From: Clostridiales bacterium
GTDB lineage: Bacteria; Bacillota; Clostridia; Oscillospirales; Acutalibacteraceae
Assembly: GCA_021199275.1 (NCBI GenBank)
Contig: JAJQIJ010000001.1
Location: 148,547 to 212,546, forward strand
Reading direction: 5' to 3'
DNA: 64,000 bases
This document shows positions 26,335 to 34,231 of the stretch, one piece after another. A program made the position numbers and the translations under genes. Each line of letters opens with the position of its first letter. The stretch's first letter is position 1. A model generated the notes under the pieces. That model made no database searches. It worked only from the letters and a program-made list of their open reading frames with translations, and was not told the DNA's origin.

Positions 26335-27500
26335 TGTTCTATTACCCCTTTCAAAATTTCAAGCCCCTTATCAATTTCGCCGCGGGTTATGTTAAGCGGC
26401 GGCAGCAGCCTGACTTTGTTTTTTGCGGTCAGCACCAAAAGCCCCTTGTCCTGGCAAAGAGCCCTGCATTCGCCGGCAGGTTTTGTTGTTTCAACGCCCA
26501 GCATAAGCCCCATTCCGCTTACTGAAAGCACATTGTTGAGCCCCAGCAGAAACTCTTTTATATATTCGCCTTTTTTTTGCACTGAATTCATAAGTTCGTC
26601 GTCAATCCGGCTTACTATTGACGCTGCGCCCGCCGCCACAACCGGGTTGCCGCCGAATGTAGAGCCGTGGCTGCCCGCAGTAAGGGCAGGCGACACCTTT
26701 TTTGAAAACAGCGTGGCGCCCATAGGCAGCCCGCCCGCTACGCCTTTGGCGGTGCTCACAATGTCAGGCTCTATGCCAAAATGCATATAGCTGAAATATT
26801 TTCCTGTTCTGCCGTTGCCGCACTGCACTTCGTCAGCTATCATCAATATGTCTTTTTCTTTTGTGGCGGCTTCAATTTCGGCAATGAACGCCGGCTCAAG
26901 CGGGCAAACCCCGCCTTCGCCCTGAATGCATTCAAACATAATTGCGCAAACGTCGTCTGTAATCATGTCTTTTAACATGTCAATATTATTTGCCTGGCAA
27001 TATTTAAAGCCCGGCGTAAACGGGTCAAAGTGCTTGTGAAATTCATCTTGCCCAGTTGCCGAAAGCGTTGTTATTGTGCGCCCGTGAAACGAATTTATAA
27101 GCGTTATAATTGTGCTTCTGCCAGCGCCGTATTTGTCTGCGCTGTATTTTCTTGCAAATTTAATTGCGCATTCGTTTGCTTCCGCGCCGCTGTTTGAAAA
27201 AAACGCCTTGTCCATGCCGCTCCTTTCGCAAAGAAGCTTTGCAAGCTCTGCCGTCGGCGCGGTGTAATATAAATTAGACGTGTGCTGAATTTTTTTAAGC
27301 TGAGCGTTTACAGCGTCTGCCATTTCATTGTCAGCAAAGCCAAATGCGTTTACGCCTATGCCCGCCGTAAAGTCAATATACTCTTTTCCATTGTCGTCAA
27401 ATGCGGTTGCCCCCTTGCCGTGAGTCAGCACTATGTCTGCCCGGTTATATGTGTGGGCTATGTATTTGGCATCAAATTCCTTTGTGTCTGCTGCGTTCAT
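26331..27500 (-). CDS. argD: Acetylornithine aminotransferase
   Basis: A 389-residue PLP-dependent class III aminotransferase. It has FFSNSGAEANECAIKFARKY, the FHGRT motif, the aspartate that holds PLP nitrogen in IADEVQCGNGRTG, and the Schiff-base Lys in STAKGVAGGLPMG. Length and motifs fit ArgD, which transfers an amino group from glutamate to N-acetylglutamate semialdehyde. It sits between argB and argF in the usual order. A role in the DAP pathway (as succinyl-DAP aminotransferase) is known for some ArgD proteins, a point of interest given the DapF domain in this operon. Confidence 0.95.
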   Translation of the reverse strand: MNAADTKEFDAKYIAHTYNRADIVLTHGKGATAFDDNGKEYIDFTAGIGVNAFGFADNEMADAVNAQLKKIQHTSNLYYTAPTAELAKLLCERSGMDKAFFSNSGAEANECAIKFARKYSADKYGAGRSTIITLINSFHGRTITTLSATGQDEFHKHFDPFTPGFKYCQANNIDMLKDMITDDVCAIMFECIQGEGGVCPLEPAFIAEIEAATKEKDILMIADEVQCGNGRTGKYFSYMHFGIEPDIVSTAKGVAGGLPMGATLFSKKVSPALTAGSHGSTFGGNPVVAAGAASIVSRIDDELMNSVQKKGEYIKEFLLGLNNVLSVSGMGLMLGVETTKPAGECRALCQDKGLLVLTAKNKVRLLPPLNITRGEIDKGLEILKGVIEQ

Positions 27501-27517
27501 AACCGTTTCAACCTTTC

Positions 27518-28375
27518 TTATCTGCTTTTAAACATTGTTCCCATGCCCTCGTCGGTAAGCAGCTCAATAAGAATTGAATGGGGAACTCTGCCGTCTATTA
27601 TAAATGCCTTTTTTACGCCGTTTCTTATTGCCTTTGTCATGGAATCGATTTTAGGAATCATGCCGCCGTCAATTATTCCCTCGGCAATAAGCGCAGGCAC
27701 GTCTGAAATATAAATTCTGCGCACAAGCGACTTTTCGTCGTCTTTGTCTTTCAAAAGCCCTGCTACGTCTGTCATTGAAACAAGCGCTTCGGCTTTCAGC
27801 GCGCCCGCTATTTCAGCCGCAACCGTGTCAGCGTTTATGTTGTAGCAGTTGCCTTCTTCGTCAAAGCCTATTGTTGAAATAACAGGAATGAAATTGTTGT
27901 TAAGAACCTCTTCAATAACGTCCATATTCACATCTGTAATTTTGCCGACATAGCCGTGTACGCTGTCAAGCGGGGCGCATTTTAACATGTTGCCGTCCAT
28001 GCCTGACAGGCCGATTGCATGCCCGCCCAGATTGCCTATTTTGCACACCAAATCCTTGTTGATTTTGCCGGCAAGCACCATTTGCACAACATCGGCTGTT
28101 TTTTTGTCTGTAACGCGCAGCCCGTCTTTAAATTCGCTTTTTATATTCATGTCGCTAAGCGCCTTGCTTATTTCGGGCCCGCCGCCATGCACCAAAACCA
28201 CCTTAATGCCTATTGTTGAAAGCAGCACCAGGTCGTGCATTACGGCAGCTTTTAAATCTTCGTTTACCATTGCGTTGCCGCCGTATTTTATAACTATTAT
28301 CTTTTTGCGGTAATATTGAATATATGGCAGGGCATGCGCTATTACGTCAGCTTTCATAGCGTTTGAAATATCCAT
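27518..28375 (-). CDS. argB: Acetylglutamate kinase
   Basis: A 285-residue amino-acid kinase that phosphorylates N-acetylglutamate. The N-terminal IVIKYGGNAM (ATP site lysine) and VLVHGGGPEISKAL (substrate loop) are intact. The central block is INADTVAAEIAGALKAEALVS, and the C-terminal DGRVPHSILIELLTDEGMGTMF is characteristic of ArgB. An N-terminal helix (residues 1-20) is present, which in some homologues allows hexamer formation and arginine feedback; inhibition here is inferred only. Confidence 0.96.
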   Translation of the reverse strand: MDISNAMKADVIAHALPYIQYYRKKIIVIKYGGNAMVNEDLKAAVMHDLVLLSTIGIKVVLVHGGGPEISKALSDMNIKSEFKDGLRVTDKKTADVVQMVLAGKINKDLVCKIGNLGGHAIGLSGMDGNMLKCAPLDSVHGYVGKITDVNMDVIEEVLNNNFIPVISTIGFDEEGNCYNINADTVAAEIAGALKAEALVSMTDVAGLLKDKDDEKSLVRRIYISDVPALIAEGIIDGGMIPKIDSMTKAIRNGVKKAFIIDGRVPHSILIELLTDEGMGTMFKSR

Positions 28376-28413
28376 TTTTTATTTCCTTTCTTGTTTTTTA
28401 TTGTCGAATTTTG

Positions 28414-29673
28414 TTATGTCCTGTAGTCGCCGTTTATTTTTACATAGTCATACGTCAGGTCGCAGCCATATGCGGTTATGCCGTGTTCGCCGTCGTTTAA
28501 ATTGACTGCTATTGTTATTTCGTCGTCAAGTAAAATTTCTTTTGCCGCACTTTCGTCAAAATCTATAACGAAACCGGCCCTGCACACCTGTATAACGCCC
28601 CCGGCAGATTCATATGAAACGTCTATTTTAAGCGGGTCAATGTCTGCGCCGCTATAGCCTATTGCGCCCAAAATTCTGCCGCAGTTAGCGTCGGCGCCGA
28701 ACATGGCGGTTTTTACCAGAGGTGAACGAACAACTGACTTTGCGCATTCAACCGCCGTGTCTTCGTCTTTTGCACCGCTTACACGGCACATTACAAGCTT
28801 TGTGGCGCCTTCGCCGTCTTTTGCAAGCATGCGCGTAAGATTTGCCATAACCTGATAAAGCGCCGCCCTGAACACGTTGTAGCTTTCGCCATCTTGGCGG
28901 ATTTCATCATTGCCTGCCAGGCCGTTTGCCATAACGCACACCATGTCGTTTGTAGATGTGTCGCCGTCTATAGACAGGCAGTTATATGTCACCCGCACAA
29001 CGTCGCTGAGCGCCTTTTGCAGCAGCGGCGCGCTGATTGCACAGTCTGTTGTTATAAAATTAAGAGTCGTTGCCATATTGGGGTGAATCATTCCGGAACC
29101 CTTTGCCATGCCGCCTATTGTGCATTTTTTGCCTGAAACGGTAAATTCAACGGCATATTCTTTTTTTACCGTGTCTGTTGTCATAATTGCCGTTGCGGCT
29201 TCGGCGTTTTTGTCATAGCCAAGCCCCTGCGCAAGAATAGGCACCGCTTTAATAATTGGCTCTATAGGCAGCATTTGGCCTATTACACCGGTTGAAGCCA
29301 CTATTACCTGCTCTTTGGCAACGCCCAGTTCCTTTGCAACAAGTTCGCACATTTTTTCAGCCTTTTCTATTCCGTCTGCATTACAGGTGTTGGCGTTTTT
29401 TGAATTGGCTATTACCGCTATTGATTTATTGCCGCTTTTTTCAAGATTTCTTTTTGTAACTGTGATAGGCGCGCCCTTTACCTTGTTTTGTGTGTAAACC
29501 GCAGCTGTGTTGCATTCAACGTCAGACGCAAAAAGGCATATGTCGTTTTTATGCTTTGCATTCGCCGTGCCGGCAGCTGGGTTTGGCTTTTTTATGCCGC
29601 AATATGTTCCGCCGGCCTTAAAGCCCTTTGCCGCGCAGATTCCGCCGTCTTTAAATTCAAAATTATATTCCAT
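28414..29673 (-). CDS. argJ: Bifunctional ornithine acetyltransferase / N-acetylglutamate synthase
   Basis: A 419-residue ArgJ precursor that cleaves itself into two chains. The self-cleavage site is visible in SGMIHPNMATTL, between Ala and Thr, where the Thr becomes the nucleophile. ATG 29673 is chosen: AGGAG sits 7 bases upstream and MEYNFEFKDGG fits the family start, whereas the in-frame extension to 29715 runs into argC. It recycles the acetyl group from acetylornithine to glutamate and may also make acetylglutamate from acetyl-CoA. The argC stop lies 2 bases from this start, so translation is coupled. Confidence 0.95.
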   Translation of the reverse strand: MEYNFEFKDGGICAAKGFKAGGTYCGIKKPNPAAGTANAKHKNDICLFASDVECNTAAVYTQNKVKGAPITVTKRNLEKSGNKSIAVIANSKNANTCNADGIEKAEKMCELVAKELGVAKEQVIVASTGVIGQMLPIEPIIKAVPILAQGLGYDKNAEAATAIMTTDTVKKEYAVEFTVSGKKCTIGGMAKGSGMIHPNMATTLNFITTDCAISAPLLQKALSDVVRVTYNCLSIDGDTSTNDMVCVMANGLAGNDEIRQDGESYNVFRAALYQVMANLTRMLAKDGEGATKLVMCRVSGAKDEDTAVECAKSVVRSPLVKTAMFGADANCGRILGAIGYSGADIDPLKIDVSYESAGGVIQVCRAGFVIDFDESAAKEILLDDEITIAVNLNDGEHGITAYGCDLTYDYVKINGDYRT

Positions 29674-29674
29674 T

Positions 29675-30622
29675 TCATTCTCCTGTAACAAGTGATTCAT
29701 ATTCATTGGCGCCAAGCGCCAGATTCATGCACTGAACTGCCGCGCCGGACGCGCCTTTGCCCAGATTGTCAAACCTTGCCGTAATTACCATGCGTTCGCC
29801 GTTGCCGAAAACTTCAATTTCCATGTCGTCTCTGCCGTCAAACGCATTTGCCCCAAGCATGTTTTTTGTGTGCCCGAACGGGCGTGTTTTTATAAGCGGG
29901 GCGGCGCTGTAATATTCTTTATAAAATTCGCTCATTTGCACAGGCGACAGCTTTGTTTTTAAATCTTTTGCAAAAAGGGTAATTGAAACTATCATTCCGC
30001 ATTTGTGCGGGCATATAACCGGAATGAAAACAGGCGCGTTTTCAAGTGAGCACACCGCCTGAATTTCAGGAATGTGCTTGTGGCTTTGCCCCAGTGCATA
30101 CATGCGCGGCGAATCCAGTTCAACGCTTCGCCCGGGCGATTCATATTGCTCAATGGCCTTTTTCCCGGCGCCGCTGTAGCCTGAAAGCGCAAATGCATTT
30201 AAACACGCGCTTTTTGAAATAATTTCATTTGCCGCAAGGGGGTATGCAATAGCTATGAAACCGCTTGCGTAACAGCCGGGGTTGGCAATTAAACGGCTGC
30301 TTTTAATTCGCTTTTTATGTTCGCTGGAAAGTTCCGGAAAGCCGTATGCCCAGCCGGCGTCGGTCCTGTGCGCTGTTGACGCGTCAATTATAACCGTGTG
30401 CCGGTTGTCTTTATCAAGCAGTTTAACCGCGTTTACCGCCGCTTCATCAGGCAGGCATAAAAACGTAACGTCGCTTTCATTCATCAGCCTTTTTATTTCA
30501 TTTTCATCTTTTCTTTTGTCTTCTGCTATGCTCAGCAGCTCTATGTCGCGCCTTTGCAGCAGCCTGTCTTTAATGCGCAGCCCCGTTGTGCCTGCCGCGC
30601 CGTCTATAAAAGCTTTATACAT
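29675..30622 (-). CDS. argC: N-acetyl-gamma-glutamyl-phosphate reductase (short type)
   Basis: A 315-residue ArgC, NADPH-dependent, that reduces acetylglutamyl phosphate to the semialdehyde. It has the Rossmann start FIDGAAGTTGLRI and the catalytic Cys in ANPGCYASGF, followed by SGYSGAGKKAI. The length matches the shorter class (type 2, about 310 residues) rather than the 345-residue class. It is the first gene of the arginine operon; GGGG lies 9 bases before ATG 30622 and a strong promoter lies just upstream. Confidence 0.95.
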   Translation of the reverse strand: MYKAFIDGAAGTTGLRIKDRLLQRRDIELLSIAEDKRKDENEIKRLMNESDVTFLCLPDEAAVNAVKLLDKDNRHTVIIDASTAHRTDAGWAYGFPELSSEHKKRIKSSRLIANPGCYASGFIAIAYPLAANEIISKSACLNAFALSGYSGAGKKAIEQYESPGRSVELDSPRMYALGQSHKHIPEIQAVCSLENAPVFIPVICPHKCGMIVSITLFAKDLKTKLSPVQMSEFYKEYYSAAPLIKTRPFGHTKNMLGANAFDGRDDMEIEVFGNGERMVITARFDNLGKGASGAAVQCMNLALGANEYESLVTGE

Positions 30623-30651
30623 TTTTATTTCCCCTATAATTAATTAAAAAT

Positions 30652-30679
30652 ATTATACACATTAATAAGTTAATGTCAA
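30652..30679 (-). promoter_or_regulatory. Promoter of the arg-car operon
   Basis: Read on the minus strand: TTGACA (30679-30674), a 16-base spacer, then TATAAT (30657-30652) with a TG one base before it. It lies 30 bases upstream of the argC start. Confidence 0.85.
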
Positions 30680-30737
30680 TAAAAAACGGGATTTTAGCAT
30701 AAATATACGCAATAATGAATAAATATACACCGCGTGT

Positions 30738-30757
30738 TTATTCATAATTTTGAATAA
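30738..30757. promoter_or_regulatory. ARG-box-like palindrome
   Basis: TTATTCA-TAATTT-TGAATAA, a perfect 7-bp inverted repeat with the TGAAT half-sites expected for ArgR/AhrC. A further TGAATAAATA half-site starts at 30716. It lies between the arg-car promoter and the opposite promoter at 30802, so it could act on either. Its distance (about 60 bp) upstream of the arg -35 box is unusual for a simple repressor site. Confidence 0.55.
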
Positions 30758-30801
30758 ATGCGTAAATTTTATAAAAAAACTGCCGTATTTTAAAAAAATT
30801 A

Positions 30802-30878
30802 TTGACAAAAGCAAAAATGCCGCTAATCTTTAAAAATTGAAGAGTAAGCAGACAGCGCTTAATTTCAATGCTTACTCT
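30802..30878 (+). promoter_or_regulatory. Promoter and leader hairpin of the lysis cassette
   Basis: TTGACA (30802-30807), a 16-base spacer and TAATCT (30824-30829) form a candidate promoter. Immediately after the expected start, AGAGTAAGCA (30841-30850) pairs perfectly with TGCTTACTCT (30869-30878). The hairpin could be an attenuator or an operator. Confidence 0.5.
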
Positions 30879-30924
30879 TTAATGCTTAGCTTCAGTGGGC
30901 AAATTTAATTAGGAGTGATGTGAA

Positions 30925-31140
30925 ATAAGTGAAAATATAATTGTTGCAATCATTGCAATGATTGGCACGTCGGCGGGCTCTTTCGGCGGCATTATTACCG
31001 CTTCCAAGCTGACGTCTTACAGAATTCAGCAGCTTGAAAAAAAGGTTGACAGGCACAACCGCTTTGCCGAAAAAATGCCTGTTATTGCAGAGCAAATAAA
31101 GGTGCTTGAGCACAGAGTTGACAACCTTGAAACAAAGTAA
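30925..31140 (+). CDS. Small phage-type XhlA-like membrane protein
   Basis: A 71-codon product with an N-terminal hydrophobic segment (ENIIVAIIAMIGTSAGSFGGII) and a C-terminal coiled-coil (YRIQQLEKKVDRHN, then IKVLEHRVDNLE). It resembles small proteins found just before holin and lysin genes in clostridial phages, related in layout to hemolysin XhlA. The family start would be at 30925, 9 bases after AGGAG, but that codon is ATA instead of ATG. The first ATG is at 30958, inside the hydrophobic segment and without a ribosome site. Either ATA (or ATT) is used as a rare start, or the gene is impaired. It is first in the lysis cassette. Confidence 0.6.
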   Translation: MSENIIVAIIAMIGTSAGSFGGIITASKLTSYRIQQLEKKVDRHNRFAEKMPVIAEQIKVLEHRVDNLETK

Positions 31141-31238
31141 GTTATCGGCAGGCGAACGGAACAGACTAAAGCGATAATTTCGGCGCCTTGCCGGCTCGGC
31201 TCCCAATAGCTTAGTAAATTTAATGAAAGGAGAAACCA

Positions 31239-31427
31239 ATGACACAACTTAAAGAAAGACTGAAAAGCCCTGTGGTGTGGCTTGCCGTTATAGCTCAGGT
31301 GTGCGTTATCGCCGCCATGTTTGCGCCTGATTTGAGCGACGGCATTAAAACCGCAGGCACATGCATTGTTGAAATACTTACACTGTTCGGCATATTAAAT
31401 AACCCGTCAGACAGCGAAAATTTTTAA
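31239..31427 (+). CDS. Phage-type holin
   Basis: A 62-residue protein with GAAAGGAG before ATG 31239. It has two hydrophobic segments (VVWLAVIAQVCVIAAMFA and TAGTCIVEILTLFGIL) separated by a short polar turn, followed by the NNPSDSENF tail. This is the size and layout of small class II phage holins of Firmicutes, which form pores so that endolysin can reach the wall. It lies 18 bases before the endolysin gene. No other phage structural genes are near. Confidence 0.8.
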   Translation: MTQLKERLKSPVVWLAVIAQVCVIAAMFAPDLSDGIKTAGTCIVEILTLFGILNNPSDSENF

Positions 31428-31444
31428 TTTAAGGTGGTGAAAGC

Positions 31445-32356
31445 ATGACATTACAGGAATTTTTTGACAGCCTCGAAGGGCAGCATATTGACGTAGACAA
31501 CGCCGGCAGTTCAACCAATAAATATCAGTGCGTTGACCTTATAAAGTCATATTGCAACAAACTGTTCGGCGTTTCAGTTTCGGCAATGAGCGGCTATGGA
31601 AACGCATATGAATATTACACAAAGTTTGAAAAGAAAAGCGCGCTTTACAACAATTTTACCAAAATTGCCTATACTTCGTCTATGGAATTCAAGGCGGGCG
31701 ATATAGTGGTGTGGAAAGCAGACTTTTCGTCAACAGGCGCAGGGCATGTTGCAATAGCAACCGGCACATATAGCCAGTCAAAGGTGCAAACGTTTGACCA
31801 AAATTACCCTTCGGGCTCTGCGTGCAAATATGTAACGCACACCCACAATAAAATTAACGGTGTGTTAAGGCCCAAAGATTCGTCAAAGCTCGGCGCCGAC
31901 TCATCGTCGGCAACGGCGGCTTCGTCTGAAAGCTTTGTAAGCCCAAAAACATGGAAAAACGGCTCAACCAAAGAAACGGTTTATAAGCTGAGCAGCCTTT
32001 CGTCATCAATAGGCACGTTAAGCGCCAAGGAAAGCGCAAAATGCTATGAAAAAAAAGGCAGCGGCTATCTTGTGGTTTATGACTTAGATTCGACTTCAAA
32101 GCACAAAGCCGGTTTCGTTTCATATAAGGGCGGCATTTCAGGCGCGCCAACAGGCGGCAAGACATATAAAAACGGCTCTACAGCTGAAAACGTATATGCC
32201 GACACGGCCAAAAAAACCAAGGTGGGGTCGCTTAACAAAAATGAAAGCTGCACCTGTCTTGCCGTTATAGACGGCATGTATCTTGTTGTTTATAAGGTTG
32301 ACAGCGCTTCATATTATAAATGCGGCTTCGTTTCTTATTCCGGCGGGCTCGGCTGA
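31445..32356 (+). CDS. CHAP-domain endolysin with two C-terminal repeats
   Basis: A 303-residue peptidoglycan hydrolase without a signal peptide, as usual for holin-dependent lysins. Residues 1-135 are a CHAP amidase/endopeptidase domain with the catalytic Cys at 29 (YQCVDLIKSY) and His at 101 (GAGHVAIATG). A Ser/Ala-rich linker near 145-160 is followed by two copies of a roughly 65-residue wall-binding domain. Each starts with K(T/N)-W/Y-KNGST and ends with GFVSYKGG or GFVSYSGG, and each has a LVVY core. GGTGG precedes ATG 31445. With holin and XhlA-like protein it forms a complete lysis module. Confidence 0.88.
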   Translation: MTLQEFFDSLEGQHIDVDNAGSSTNKYQCVDLIKSYCNKLFGVSVSAMSGYGNAYEYYTKFEKKSALYNNFTKIAYTSSMEFKAGDIVVWKADFSSTGAGHVAIATGTYSQSKVQTFDQNYPSGSACKYVTHTHNKINGVLRPKDSSKLGADSSSATAASSESFVSPKTWKNGSTKETVYKLSSLSSSIGTLSAKESAKCYEKKGSGYLVVYDLDSTSKHKAGFVSYKGGISGAPTGGKTYKNGSTAENVYADTAKKTKVGSLNKNESCTCLAVIDGMYLVVYKVDSASYYKCGFVSYSGGLG

Positions 32357-32383
32357 TTTTATTTCGGCGTGATTTACCGCTTG

Positions 32384-32480
32384 ACAACTTAGGGGTGAAA
32401 TGCCCCGTCTCTACAGGCGGCGGTGTGAAAAGCTTACTGCCGCCTGCGCCAAGGCGGGGTGTAACGGGCTCAATAAAACT
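32384..32480 (+). repeat. Palindrome-rich intergenic repeat, degenerate copy
   Basis: Contains the family landmarks ACAACTTAGG, GAAATGCCCC, a CCGCC-rich hairpin (GGCGGCGGTG with CTGCCGCC) and AACGGGCTCAATAAA. It follows the endolysin stop directly and is the reverse orientation of copies A and B. Confidence 0.6.
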
Positions 32481-32490
32481 AAATAAAAAC

Positions 32491-32525
32491 AAAAGCCCCG
32501 AAAGCAATTTGCTTTCGGGGCTTTT

Positions 32526-32526
<1 letters not shown>
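32491..32526. terminator. Strong terminator between endolysin and tRNA genes
   Basis: AAAAGCCCCGAAAGC pairs with GCTTTCGGGGCTTTT around the loop AATTT; A- and T-runs on both sides let it work in both directions. It abuts the CCA end of tRNA-Thr. Confidence 0.85.
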
Positions 32527-32601
<75 letters not shown>

Positions 32602-32605
32602 GTGC

Positions 32606-32682
32606 TGGCGACCCGGAACGGACTTGAACCGTCGACCTCCTGCGTGACAGGCAGGCGTTCTAACCAGCTGAACTACCGGGCC
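32606..32682 (-). tRNA. tRNA-Asp (GTC)
   Basis: Minus-strand cloverleaf, 77 nt with encoded CCA. The acceptor GGCCCGG pairs with CCGGGTC (one G-U); the anticodon stem CCTGC/GCAGG holds CTGTCAC, giving anticodon GTC. The T-arm has GTTCAAGTC. It is 4 bases upstream of tRNA-Thr in the same transcript. Confidence 0.97.
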
Positions 32683-32815
32683 GTTTATGCGTTTCGGGTT
32701 TTTTGTCTAAACATTCGCAAATCGCATGGAAAGCTTTCATTTTGCAGCTGCTTTTTTGCGGCAGCCGGGCTTTTGCGGCTTTCTTTGCGCGTTTACCACT
32801 TTTCCGACAAAATGT

Positions 32816-32844
32816 ATTATACGAAATACTTCACGTCTTGTCAA
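32816..32844 (-). promoter_or_regulatory. Promoter of the tRNA-Asp/tRNA-Thr unit
   Basis: On the minus strand TTGACA (32844-32839), a 17-base spacer, and TATAAT (32821-32816): a consensus sigma-A promoter about 130 bases ahead of tRNA-Asp. Confidence 0.85.
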
Positions 32845-32919
32845 GTAAGCTTTTGTATTTTTTGAATATTTTTTATTTTGACTTATACACGGAATAATAG
32901 CTAACAGGGGGGCGTAAAT

Positions 32920-33642
32920 ATGGACGATAAATTCAACGAAGCCGTAAATATTGCCAAGGAAATTGTTGAAAACGGCGGCGAAATTTCGCGGGCAGAGGAA
33001 AGTCTGCGGCGAATTTTTGAACATTACGGAGCAAAGCATGTGCAGCCCTTTGTGATACCGTCTTACATTTCAGTCAGCGCGGTATATAACGGGCACGCGA
33101 TTTTTGCAACAAGGCGCATAAAGAAAACGGACCTGAATTTGGGCAGGCTTGAACAGGCAAACAACAGCTCAAGAAAGCTGTGCGGTGAAAGCTATGTTGA
33201 AAAGGGCGGCGACTTTAAATATTCGCCCATGGCGCAAATAATAGGCATTTTTCTTGCCACAGGTTCGTTTTGCATTTATTTCGGCGGTAGCGCGGCAGAC
33301 GCATTTTTTTCGTTTACGGCGGGGGTTGCAGTCATTGGCACCGCTTTTTATTTGCGCGCGCTTAATATTTTTGCCGAAACCTTTATTCAGTCAGCTGTTG
33401 CCGGAATAATATCTTTTTTGCCGCGCGCCTTTTCAATTGACGCGCACCCTGACAAAATAATGATTGGTGCCATAATGCTGCTGATTCCGGGCATGAGCAT
33501 AGGCATTTCAATGGAAGACATGCTAAGCGGAAATTTGATTGCCGGCATGCTTGAACTTTTGCAGGCGCTGCTTATTGCGCTGGCAATTGCTTTCGGTTTC
33601 GCTTTAGCTCTTATATTGTTCGGGGGCGAATATTTTGCTTGA
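32920..33642 (+). CDS. Threonine/serine exporter family, large part (ThrE-like)
   Basis: A 240-residue ThrE-family membrane protein (PF06738-like). The cytosolic N-terminal part (ENGGEISRAEESLRRI, then PFVIPSYISVS and a TRRIKKTDLNLGRLE stretch) is followed by about five membrane spans from residue 105 on. The family exports threonine and serine; in many Firmicutes the C-terminal half is a separate gene, as here. A GGGGGG-type ribosome site precedes ATG 32920. The stop overlaps the start of the small partner by 8 bases. Confidence 0.85.
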   Translation: MDDKFNEAVNIAKEIVENGGEISRAEESLRRIFEHYGAKHVQPFVIPSYISVSAVYNGHAIFATRRIKKTDLNLGRLEQANNSSRKLCGESYVEKGGDFKYSPMAQIIGIFLATGSFCIYFGGSAADAFFSFTAGVAVIGTAFYLRALNIFAETFIQSAVAGIISFLPRAFSIDAHPDKIMIGAIMLLIPGMSIGISMEDMLSGNLIAGMLELLQALLIALAIAFGFALALILFGGEYFA

Positions 33643-34072
33643 TGTCATAACCTGCATTACCGGCACGCTGGGCTTTTGCGTTGTTTTAAAGCTTTCTAAA
33701 AATAAAATTCCTTTTGCAGTTGCGGGCGGCGCGGCGGCTGCGGTTATTTACCACATGCTGCTCGGCGCCGGCAGTTCAAATTTTAAAGCCACTTTTTTCT
33801 CCATGCTTGTAATCAGCCTTTATTCCCAAATTATTGCAAGGGTGTGCAAAATTTCCGCCAATATAATTTTGCTGCCGTCAACCATTCCGCTGCTGCCCGG
33901 CGGCAGTCTTTATTACACGGTAAGCTATCTTGTGCATTATGACAAAGATATGTTTTATTATTATGCCGGGCAAACCGTTTCAACGGGGCTTGGCATTGCT
34001 CTTGGGTCAATAGTGGTTTCAGCGCTGATTACTTTAATTAACGCCGTTTTAAATAAAGGCGTAAAGGCATAA
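33635..34072 (+). CDS. Threonine/serine exporter family, small part (ThrE_2-like)
   Basis: A 145-residue membrane protein (PF12821-like) with about four spans and the family block LPSTIPLLPGGSLYYTVSYL. It starts with TTG 33635, 5 bases after GGGGGCGAA, overlapping the upstream stop; an ATG at 33642 is out of frame. It supplies the second half of the split ThrE transporter. Confidence 0.85.
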   Translation: MLDVITCITGTLGFCVVLKLSKNKIPFAVAGGAAAAVIYHMLLGAGSSNFKATFFSMLVISLYSQIIARVCKISANIILLPSTIPLLPGGSLYYTVSYLVHYDKDMFYYYAGQTVSTGLGIALGSIVVSALITLINAVLNKGVKA

Positions 34073-34183
34073 ACTGCATGGCTCTTGGCCGTTTAATTAC
34101 GGGCAAACCCTTAAAATTATTAAAAAATGTTATCAAAAGCCAAAAATATTAAAAAAATTATTTATTTTGTAACCAAATGATGT

Positions 34184-34189
34184 TATAAT
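34184..34189 (+). promoter_or_regulatory. Extended -10 promoter of the lipoprotein gene
   Basis: TGTTATAAT: a TATAAT box with an upstream TG, in an AT-rich tract. A poor TTTATT could serve as -35 at 34161-34166. It lies about 43 bases before the TTG start at 34232. Confidence 0.55.
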
Positions 34190-34231
34190 ATTACAAATGT
34201 ATTAATCTTTGGTGATTTGGGGGCGTGCAGA

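Noticed and set aside
30958..31140. ATG 30958 as start of the XhlA-like gene
   Set aside because: No ribosome site and it removes most of the hydrophobic segment; the better site is AGGAG plus ATA at 30925.
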